The position numbers and the translations under genes were made by a program. The notes under the pieces are model-generated. The model had not been told where the DNA came from, did no database searches, and worked only from the letters and a program-made list of their open reading frames with translations. Shown in pieces: positions 27,612 through 64,000 of a DNA stretch of 64,000 nt. The stretch spans positions 46,706,222-46,770,221 of the forward strand of contig NC_085861.1 in assembly GCF_034702125.1 (NCBI RefSeq). Direction: 5' to 3'. Position 1 is the first letter of the stretch, and every line of letters begins with the position of its first letter. This stretch comes from Engraulis encrasicolus. Its lineage: Eukaryota; Chordata; Actinopteri; Clupeiformes; Engraulidae.

Positions 27612-28604
27612 ATGGCTCGAGGAGCAGAGGGTGACTGCCCTGAGCAGCACCCCAAGAACAAGAAGCGGAAGCGGGCACGTGCATTGAAGCTCTGGTTCTT
27701 CAGTTTGTTCCTGTGCTGCGTCAAAGCCCCCGTTGAGGACACTGTGGAGGTGGGCGTGATCCCCCAGAAGATCCACGGTGTCCCCAACACCACCACCACT
27801 GCAACCCCTGACAACCCCCAAAAGGCTCTAACCCGCCAGGAGATTAGGAGGAGGGTGAAGGTGGGAAAAGCCAGGTGGGAAGAACAGAGGAGGAAGAAGA
27901 AGAGGGCCTGGTATTCTCGCCTTTTGCCCAAACTGAAAATGCCAAAACTGAAAATCCCCAACATTCCCAAGCCGACCTCTGTTCTTAAGGCCACCAAACT
28001 TGTTAGAAAAACTGAGAAACCCACCAAGATGAAGAAAATCCAAGACGAATCGACCACGACTCGACCACACATAGACGACCGTGCTACCAAAGAAGACTCA
28101 AGTCCCAAGGAAACTGCACTACAAAACCAAGATGAAAGGCCCAAGGAACCAACAGCAGCACGAAACAAAACTGAGGCCTGCCCAGGGACAGTCGTGGAGA
28201 GGGTGAGGAAGGACCCCAAAAGGTTAATAGACCATAATGATCTAGAGAAAACCCTAAAAGCTATGGAGGAGTTAGCGAACCTGGTTACTCGGACAGAGCG
28301 TCCCCAGAAGCCTGAGCGTGTCAAAAGAATTGTGACCTTTGAGGAGGCAACTCAAGGGTGCAGCAAGGTGATCACAAGACGACATCAGACCAAGAAGAAA
28401 GACCTGCAGAGCCATCTGGAGACAACTCAAGGACGCAGCAAGGTGATTGCAAGAGGAAGAGGAGACCAAACTAAGAAAGACCTGGAGAGTCACCCTCAGC
28501 CACCTCAGAAACACCTCAGCCAGCTGCTTGTGGTCATCGTGATGCTCATCTTTGTCTGGTTCTGTGCTAGCACCCTCAGCGGCACTGGAGAAAGTGGTCA
28601 TTAA
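27612..28604 (+). CDS. unrecognised basic protein with C-terminal hydrophobic anchor (330 aa)
   Basis: I do not recognise this family. The single open frame runs from an ATG to TAA. Visible parts are: a basic N-terminus (KNKKRKRARALK) followed by a short hydrophobic, Cys-containing stretch LWFFSLFLCCV (residues 28-38); a Lys/Arg-rich region (about 72-138) with repeated KLKMPKLKIPNIPKP-like text; a Lys/Glu/Thr-rich hydrophilic middle; a tandem repeat of about 25 residues (TQGCSKVI...DLQSHLE and TQGRSKVI...DLESH, about 246-295); and a C-terminal hydrophobic segment LLVVIVMLIFVWFCA (about 305-319) followed by 11 polar residues. That layout suggests a tail-anchored membrane protein with a long cytosolic basic part, as an inference. 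Introns are absent from the CDS. A splice acceptor 44 bases upstream, a noncoding first exon and a downstream AATAAA support a real transcription unit. Confidence 0.7.
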   Translation: MARGAEGDCPEQHPKNKKRKRARALKLWFFSLFLCCVKAPVEDTVEVGVIPQKIHGVPNTTTTATPDNPQKALTRQEIRRRVKVGKARWEEQRRKKKRAWYSRLLPKLKMPKLKIPNIPKPTSVLKATKLVRKTEKPTKMKKIQDESTTTRPHIDDRATKEDSSPKETALQNQDERPKEPTAARNKTEACPGTVVERVRKDPKRLIDHNDLEKTLKAMEELANLVTRTERPQKPERVKRIVTFEEATQGCSKVITRRHQTKKKDLQSHLETTQGRSKVIARGRGDQTKKDLESHPQPPQKHLSQLLVVIVMLIFVWFCASTLSGTGESGH

Positions 28605-28687
28605 AGAGTAACAATCAAACAACACCAGCTGAACGGTCCTAAAAGACCAACAAATGATTAGAAAACTCCAACACCATTTTGGGTCAG

Positions 28688-28693
28688 AATAAA
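28688..28693 (+). terminator. poly(A) signal of the 330-aa gene (AATAAA)
   Basis: AATAAA lies 84 bases after the stop codon, followed by T-rich sequence. It fits a short 3' UTR. Confidence 0.6.
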
Positions 28694-29341
28694 TAACGTC
28701 TATTTTTTTAAATCACAAATACAGTCTATTCTCGCTTTGTTTTACCATATCATTAACAGGGATTGTTTGGATGCATCCAGACCAGAGGTTCACTAGTGTG
28801 GTAAACCAGTGGGGAAGACCGTAATAATCCTGTTTCTTACCCAGTACAAAAAAACAAAAACAAAAAAAAACCTTGTGGTGTTCCCGCATTTACTCAGCCT
28901 TTCCAGTCCAACAGACATCCCCTTCCCCCACCCAGGGTCTATGGCATAGGTCACCCCAGCTCACCATACAACAGATTATGCAGCTGGGATTAAGGCTGCG
29001 AAATTACGAGGATGTTTTCATGATTTCGATCTAAAATACCACTCCCCCTCCCCCGCCTTTTCTCTGCTTTTTTTTTTTTGCCTCGACTTGTTTAGTTAAC
29101 TCATGTGATGCACTATGATAGGACACTGCCACCCACGACTAATTTCACTTGCAAAGACTTCCTGCAACACCCAACACAAATATTAGGAGACATATCTCCA
29201 AACGTGTGTAGTTTTTGACACGTGTGACCGCAGAGTAAATCAACATAGATTAAACAATGACAAACTATTAGTCAACCACAACAGGGATCAGTAAACAGCT
29301 GAATCAAAGAGAACATGTTTTTTGTTCATTCAGCTGTTCAC

Positions 29342-29372
<31 letters not shown>

Positions 29373-29629
29373 GTGTTCACACACTGTTGGGTCATGTGCC
29401 AGTGCATTCAGTAATGAGGTTATAATTGACCCATACCCAAATCGAACACAGTTGAAGCCAGGTCATGTTACTTAGTGTTGAGTTGTTGGTGTGGAGAATC
29501 ACAGATATACTTGTAGAATATATATATAAAAAACAAAAAAGTAATATTTTATTTAGACAGTGATCACGTCTCAATACCAATGCACCTCTTCATGAAAAAC
29601 AAACAAACTACAAACGTCAGAGAAACAAA

Positions 29630-30482
29630 GGTTACAGAGTCTACACAAACTTTATTTTCTTAAAAATACATTACCATAAAATAAAAAGTAGCAATAAAAG
29701 ATATATATGTAAGGGAAATGGGGTCAGAAGGGGGAAAACCACACCAGGAGAATTTTGGTTCCCATCTTGTGTATTTGTTTTTAACAGCCTGGAAAGCACG
29801 AGTTAAGGTGTGTTTGCAAGTGAGAGCTTAGTGAGCGAGTCGTGTGCGTTTGTGTGTGTGTGGCAATGCGGCCAGATGTGTGAGCTGTGAATGCGAGCAT
29901 GTGAGCATCATGCACACATGTGCAGCCAAGTCAATAGGTTAGGCGTGTTGTTAGCACACATCAGGTACGGGTGTATGTTGACCGTGTGTGTGCGTGTGTG
30001 TGTGTGTGTGTGTAAAGGGGGGGGAAATGGTACACCTGAGCATATAACAGGAGGACATTCACAGCCTCCACACAGCAGTTAATTTTATTTCTTCGCAGCA
30101 GTCATGTGGGCACACGGTAGAGGAGAGAACAAACTAGCGGAAGTGCGAGCGAGGGACGGGAGGAAGAAAGAATAAGAAAAAAAACCAACACAAACTAAAG
30201 AATCTAAGACCACGGGAGGGAGTGGGGGAGAAGATAGAAAAGAAAGAAAACAGAGGAGGGGGCTGACGGAGAGGTAGTAGGGAGGAGCGGACAAGAGAGG
30301 TAGCAGTTAGAGTGAGAGAGGTAGAAGCGAGGCGAGAGGCGGCTACTAGGTCAGTCTGCAGCAGCTACAGGGAGAGCAGAGCGCTAAGGCTAAGGGCTCA
30401 GCGGCTAACAGTGCAACTACAAAGCAGAAGATCCTCCTTCCTTTCAGTGTGACACCTGGCTGAGCTCTCCAAGGGCAGTAAA

Positions 30483-30557
<75 letters not shown>

Positions 30558-31945
30558 AGTGAGTCAATATGTTTGCTCACTTTGGGACAGTAACAGACAT
30601 TGTTGTGTCTGTGTGTAGTGCATGTGTAGTCCATAGGATATATGAAGGTTGTGTGTGTGCGCGTGTATGAGTAAGAGAGACCAAAATACTTGGTTTTGCA
30701 GCTTGAAGATTCAGAAGTCATGGCATGGCAAGTTAGAGCTAAAAATCAGCATTGATCTCTGCCGTGTGTGTGTGTGTGGAGGGAGACGAATTGGGCAGGT
30801 CATCTAGAGGAAACAGCTGGTTTGCGTAACACGCGCACACGAGTGCACGCACACAGACACACACACTTGCAGGAGGGCCAGGCGCTTTAGACCACTACAG
30901 TGAACATGCCACAGCAATGTCCTAGAGAGGCAGAGGAGGCTGAAGGAGCAAACCTGTGCGTGCCAGTGTGTGTGTCTGTGTGTGTGTGTGAACAGGTGTC
31001 CCTTTGTTGGTGCCCGTTTGTGTTTGTGTGTGTTTGTATGTACTAATGTTTGGTCACAGACAGAAATAACTTTAATTTCCCCATTTACAGTAAGTAACAG
31101 TACCGCACACACCTATAACTCTGTAACTCTAACACACACACACACAAACACGGCTCTACTTGACCGGGCACTGAATGGGTACATTGAGCCGTGCACCCCG
31201 GGCCTTTCAGCCAGGGCAGAGATGGGCATACTTGAGCAGAGGGGGCACCACTAGCCTGGCACAGGACTCCTCAGCTACAGTGTAATTCTGGATTGCAGGG
31301 GTACATGGAGGGAGTGAGGGAGAGAGAGAGAGAGAGAGAGGAGGAGATCGACAGAGATAGAGATCAAGGAACAGAGAGAGAGAGAGCGAGAGGAATAAAG
31401 ACAAAAAAAAGTACAAAACAAAGGCAAGCATGAAGGCGGACATTTTCACCTTCTTTTGCCTTTTGCATAAACCGTCACCCACTCATAGCATTTGAATTTA
31501 GGAAAGAATCTCCTCTGCGATCAGTTCCCAAACCCACTCAGTCCTTCAAGCCCCCTCCATGGTTGCCCCCCTGTGTTAACTTAGCTTATGCAGAACACCA
31601 CAATATACACATACGGACCGTCACATTACAGGGTGAGGGACCAGTGGGCAGACTAATGGCACCCACCTCTGCTCTTCTCCATGCCCCCCACCACCACCCC
31701 TTGGTAGAGTGGGGAAGGGCGAGCACCGCTCCACCAGCTGGAGTCTTGATAAAGGACATAGCCAAGGGAATCAAGGTGGGTTTTGGGGGGGATAAGGGGG
31801 AGGTTTAAACCAGTGCTATTGCTGAGCTGGAGAGACAGGGGAAGAAAGCAACTAACGTGGCACCCTTGTCCATAAGCCCTGAGCTAGTAAGAAGAGTATG
31901 TGCGCATGAGTGTGTGTGTGTATCGTGTGTGTGTGTGTGTGTGTA

Positions 31946-32004
<59 letters not shown>

Positions 32005-32292
32005 TGTGTGTGTGTCTGTGTGTGTGTGTGTGTGTGCATGTTTTGTTTAGAGGGAAACGGCTTCAAAACAGGGAGGACCCACCCACCAGCAAGGCAGTTC
32101 AGTAGAGAGAGTGACAGGGGTCTGTCCACGGGGTTCAGTGTGAGCCAGAGTTAGAGGGAGGGGGGCGGTGAGGGAGGTAAGGGGGTACAGGGGGCAGCTC
32201 CTGCTTTCTAAACAAGAGGCTCTAAAAAATAACAACAGTGTGTATGCGAGTGTGTGTGTGTATGTGTGTGCGCATGTGTGTTTTAGAAATTA
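29630..32292 (-). other. smarcc1: smarcc1 probable 3' UTR
   Basis: No coding exon is visible between the stop codon and the minus-strand AATAAA at 29651-29656. A 3' UTR of about 2.6 kb would be similar in scale to that of mammalian SMARCC1. Other AATAAA hexamers on this strand occur at 30084-30089 and 29548-29553, so the true end is uncertain. The stretch holds (CA)n/(TG)n tracts at 30484-30555 and 31901-32038 and a GA tract near 31318-31390. Confidence 0.45.
29651..29656 (-). terminator. candidate smarcc1 poly(A) signal (AATAAA)
   Basis: AATAAA is read on the minus strand at the far end of the inferred 3' UTR, in an A/T-rich context. Two other hexamers nearby are alternatives. Confidence 0.4.
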
Positions 32293-60772
<28,480 letters not shown>

Positions 60773-60900
60773 TGTTTCTTGTTTGGTGCCCCAGACCAGT
60801 CTTGTCCACCGAAGCACACCACACAAGTTTTAAAATGAAACTGCGCAGCCGCGGATTTCCGCAGGTGGACTGAAGCAATCTCGCGACATGTTCTCCCCCA
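60773..60900 (-). promoter_or_regulatory. smarcc1: smarcc1 5' UTR and core promoter with TCTCGCGA motif
   Basis: The stretch upstream of the ATG is GC-rich with no TATA box. TCTCGCGA at 60879-60886 matches eight bases of the TCTCGCGAGA element of TATA-less housekeeping promoters, bound by BANP in vertebrates. CTGCGCAG nearby resembles an NRF1 half-site. The start site itself is inferred to lie just downstream of these motifs. Confidence 0.6.
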
Positions 60901-60901
60901 A

Positions 60902-60939
<38 letters not shown>
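60901..60939 (+). repeat. (CA)n at the smarcc1 promoter edge
   Basis: About 19 CA units directly upstream of the inferred promoter. Confidence 0.95.
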
Positions 60940-60941
<2 letters not shown>

Positions 60942-60978
60942 ATGTCTTTACATCAGTTAGGTCTACTCTACACACATT

Positions 60979-61415
60979 CAGTGTTGGGCAAGTTACTCAA
61001 AAACTGCAATGCATTACTGATTACATGTTACTGTCTTTTCAAAATAATCCCTTACACTACAATATTACTATATTTAAAATGTAAGGCATTACACTACTTT
61101 TGCATTAGGCAACTTTAGTTACTTTCGCCAAAAGAACTGCATCCAGGAGGTGTTTTTTGCAGCATACAGACTAAAAACTACCAGGTAGTTCAGGAATAGC
61201 TTTTTTCTGACACACCACACTGAATAATACTAAAATCCAGGTCATTGTGATGCATTGTAACTTAAGTTATTTAGCATTGTAACTATTAGGCCTACAGTAA
61301 ATATTAGGCCTACATATTTGTTTTGCCCTGTAATTCCTTACATTACTTCATTACAGCAAAAAGTAATGCATTAAAGTAATTAATTACTTTTGTAATGCAT
61401 TACTGCCCAACATTG
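60979..61415. mobile_element. hAT-type MITE with perfect 8-bp duplication upstream of smarcc1
   Basis: The termini are CAGTGTTGGGCAAGTTAC and TAATGCATTACTGCCCAACATTG (core GCCCAACATTG). CACACATT flanks both sides (60971-60978 and 61416-61423). It sits about 90 bases upstream of the inferred promoter motif. Confidence 0.9.
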
Positions 61416-61501
61416 CACACATTACACCATACTACACAAGCATGGTATTTATTAGAGTTTTCCAGTTTATCTGGGTTTGTGGTTGTGGGGATAGCCTATA
61501 A

Positions 61502-61832
61502 CAGCGATGGGGAACCTTTTTCATTCGAGGGACCACTTCAAATTACTCCGAGGGCCATAAAAGTCCTCCGAGGGCCATACTATGAACTCAAACCAGGATT
61601 TCCCCCTGCACTTTGGGCCTATATTGAAGGCATCCACCTTTAAAACAGACCCCTGTCTCTGTATGTCCCATGAATATAACTTAATTGTATTGAAAATGTA
61701 ATTTCTAAGATTATTTTTCAAAATATGTCATATTTCATGTGAAGCTGCATAACATCAAAATTGTCTCGGGGGCCGGATGAAACGGCCTCCAGGGCTGCCA
61801 ACGGCCCTCCAGGCATAGGTTCCCCACCCCTG
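61502..61832. mobile_element. hAT-type nonautonomous element upstream of smarcc1
   Basis: The ends are CAGCGATGGGGAACCT and AGGTTCCCCACCCCTG, with flanks GCCTATAA and GCCTACAA (7 of 8). The interior has no ORF of note. Confidence 0.88.
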
Positions 61833-61983
61833 GCCTACAAAGTAGGCCTAATTGGTCTCCTTAGACCACACAACACGGTTCCAGTGATCCATGTCCTTGG
61901 TCTGTTCATCTCTCTTGAGACCAAGATAAACAAATTTACTTTAGAATGGTGTCAAGCATGTGTGTTGGTAAACAAGCGACCTC

Positions 61984-63988
61984 GGTAACACTTTATAATA
62001 AGTACCCCTTTTTAGGCATTACTTAAGGGTTAGTTAAGCCTTATTTTACCATTAGTTAACCCTTAGTGAATCACGAGTTAATCATTATGTAAGTATTATT
62101 TCTCATTTCCTAACTATTATCTACTGCCATTAGTAAATGGTTAGTGTGTGCTGATGTAACGGTTCGCTAAGCAAAGTTAAACCTTAGTTAATCCTTATTT
62201 TTAACATTAATTGACCCTCAGTGAATCACGAGTAAGTCGTTATGTATGTGTTATTTCTCATTTCTTAACCATTAACTAATACTGGTAGTGAATGGTTAGT
62301 GTGTGCTGATGTAACTACTCGCTAAACAAAATTAAGCATTAGTTAACCCTTAGTGAATCACGAGTCAGTCATTATGTATTTCTGTGAAATTATTAAGTAC
62401 TGTTAATTAATCATTCGTCTATGGTGATTTAACTTTCTGATAAGCATTAGTAAACCATCATTAAAATGTCTGATAACCCACCTTTATTTATGAAAAAAAA
62501 CATTGTCTCTTTGTTGTCTCCTACCACCTAACCATTAACAAGTACTATTAGGCATGTATGGTAACGGTTTGTAAACTCTTGCTTTAGCATCAGTGAAATC
62601 TTATTTAGGCCTAACCCTTTTGTAATGGTTAGTGTGTGATGACTGGTAGCATGGCAAACAGTAGGCCTAGGCCTAAGTTGAGGCTCATGTGACTGCCCCT
62701 CATGGATGTTTCTGGACGTTAACAAATGACTTGTTAAGCGTTGCTTATGCATTATCAAGGAATTACGAACCATTACTTAAGTATATCTGGGGAACTGATC
62801 TAAAGTGAAAACCTTTCCATGCTTTCCAAAAACGTTAACAAATGACTTCTTAAGCATTGCTTATGCATTATCAAGGAGTTAAAACTCATTAAGTAAGTAT
62901 ATCTGGGGAACTGATCTAAAGTGAAAACCTGTTATGGCTTTACAACACATTAACGAATGACTTGATAAGCATTGCTTATGCATTACCAAGAAGTTTCAAC
63001 GCATTACTAACGCATATCTGGGGAACCTTTTAAGTGAAAACATTTCCATGCTTTCCGAAACACTAACAAAGGACTTGGTAAGCATTGCTTATGCATTATC
63101 AAGGATTTATAACCCATCACTTAGCTATATCTGGGGAACTGTTCTAAAGTGAAAACCTTTCCATGCTTTCCGAAACGTTAACAAATGACTTGATAAGCAT
63201 TGCGTAAGCATTATCGAGAAGTTTCAACGCATTAATAACGCATATCTGGGGAACTTTTTCTGTGAAAATCTTTCCATGCCTACTTAAGTAGGCCAATATC
63301 TGGGGAACTTCTCTGAAGTGAAAACCTTTCCATGCTTTCCAAAACATTAACAAATGACTTGATAAGCATTGCTTATGCATTATCAAGGAGTTACAACTCA
63401 TTACTTAAGTATATCTGGGGAACTGATCTAAAGTGAAAAGCTTTCCATGCTTTACAAAACGTTAACAAATGATTTGTTAGGCATTGCTTATGCATTAACA
63501 AGAAGTTACAACTCACTACTTGCGCATATCTGGGGAACTTTTGAAGTGAAAACCTTTCCATGCTTTCCAAAACGTTAACAAATGACTTGTTAAGCATTGC
63601 TTATGCATTATCAAGGAGTTACAACTCATTACTTAAGTATATCTGGGGAACTGATCTAAAGTGAAAACCTTTCCATGCTTTACAAAACGTTAACAAATGA
63701 TTTGTTAGGCATTGCTTATGCATTAACAAGAAGTTACAACTCACTACTTCTGCATATCTGGGGAACTTTTAAAGTGAAAACCTTTCCATGCTTAACTTTG
63801 CTTAGCGAACCGTTATATCAGCACACACTAACCATTTACTAACGGTAGTAGATAATAGTTAGGAAATGAGAAATAATACTTACATAATGATTAACTTGTG
63901 ATTCACTAAGGGTTAACTAATGGTAAAATAAGGCTTAACTAACCCTTAAGTAATGCCTAAAAAGGGGTACTTATTATAAAGTGTTACC
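61984..63988. mobile_element. 2.0-kb foldback element with about 205-bp TIRs, internal tandem array, 8-bp duplication
   Basis: It begins GGTAACACTTTATAATAAG and ends with the inverse CTTATTATAAAGTGTTACC. GCGACCTC flanks both sides (61976-61983 and 63989-63996). The TIRs extend about 205 bases. Inside the left TIR region a subunit of about 145 bp repeats two to three times; from 62700 to 63790 a unit of about 115 bp (GTTAACAAATGACTTG...TATCTGGGGAACT) repeats about nine times. There is no transposase ORF. Confidence 0.9.
62700..63790. repeat. tandem array of about 115-bp units inside the foldback element
   Basis: The GTTAAC-type start of the unit recurs at about 62718, 62834, 62950, 63063, 63177, 63345, 63461, 63574 and 63689. 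The last four units form a two-unit higher-order repeat of about 228 bp. One unit near 63230-63300 is partly deleted. Confidence 0.85.
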
Positions 63989-64000
63989 GCGACCTCTACA

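Noticed and set aside
27590..28324. Minus-strand 244-codon frame opposite the 330-aa gene
   Set aside because: It is an antisense shadow. The plus frame has the acceptor, start, stop and poly(A) signal, and a clear protein-like organisation.
60773..60826. Longer SMARCC1 N-terminus starting upstream of 60772
   Set aside because: The upstream in-frame codon at 60826 is TTG, not ATG; the ATG at 60772 has a strong context and fits the family start.

Overview
This window is vertebrate nuclear DNA, almost certainly from a ray-finned (teleost) fish. It has small GT-AG exons, very dense (CA)n, (GA)n and (AGAC)n microsatellites, tRNA-derived SINEs whose 3' tails read like GTCGCTTTGGATAAAAGC, Tc1-like transposons and many short hAT-type MITEs with 8-bp target duplications. 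The species cannot be fixed from sequence alone. No prokaryotic gene, CRISPR array or tRNA/rRNA gene was found.

Main gene. The minus strand from 60772 down to 32293 carries a complete fish smarcc1 gene (BAF155, a core scaffold of SWI/SNF chromatin remodelers). I could place 28 coding exons with consensus splice sites. The phases agree at every junction and the exons join to a predicted protein of 1118 residues. It has the expected order: N-terminal BRCT/chromo-like module, SWIRM, SANT, acidic linker, coiled coil, and a Gly/Pro/Ala-rich tail. Its promoter side faces a block of MITEs at 60979-63988. Its introns hold hAT-like and Tc1-like elements, a 1.1-kb palindromic element, SINEs and long purine tracts.

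Second gene. The plus strand at 27612-28604 has an uninterrupted 330-codon frame with a credible upstream noncoding exon, a splice acceptor and a poly(A) signal. I do not recognise the family. The product is very basic, has an internal tandem repeat and ends in a hydrophobic segment like a tail anchor. It is convergent with smarcc1.

Layout. Positions 1-8060 are mostly microsatellite clusters with one MITE. Positions 8060-22570 are intergenic, with SINEs, four copies in all (counting the one at 6487) of one hAT MITE family, a perfect 39-bp-arm hairpin and a GAA tract. Positions 22573-24192 hold a nearly intact Tc1-like transposon with one transposase frameshift. Positions 24193-27100 are intergenic with small MITEs. 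The unknown gene lies at about 27100-28710. smarcc1, with its probable 3' UTR, covers about 29630-60880. Positions 60979-63988 contain three adjacent transposon copies, ending in a 2-kb foldback element.

The best leads beyond routine annotation are the unknown tail-anchored ORF, decayed copies of smarcc1 exon ends inside its own introns, the large foldback elements, and microsatellites that directly abut smarcc1 splice donors.
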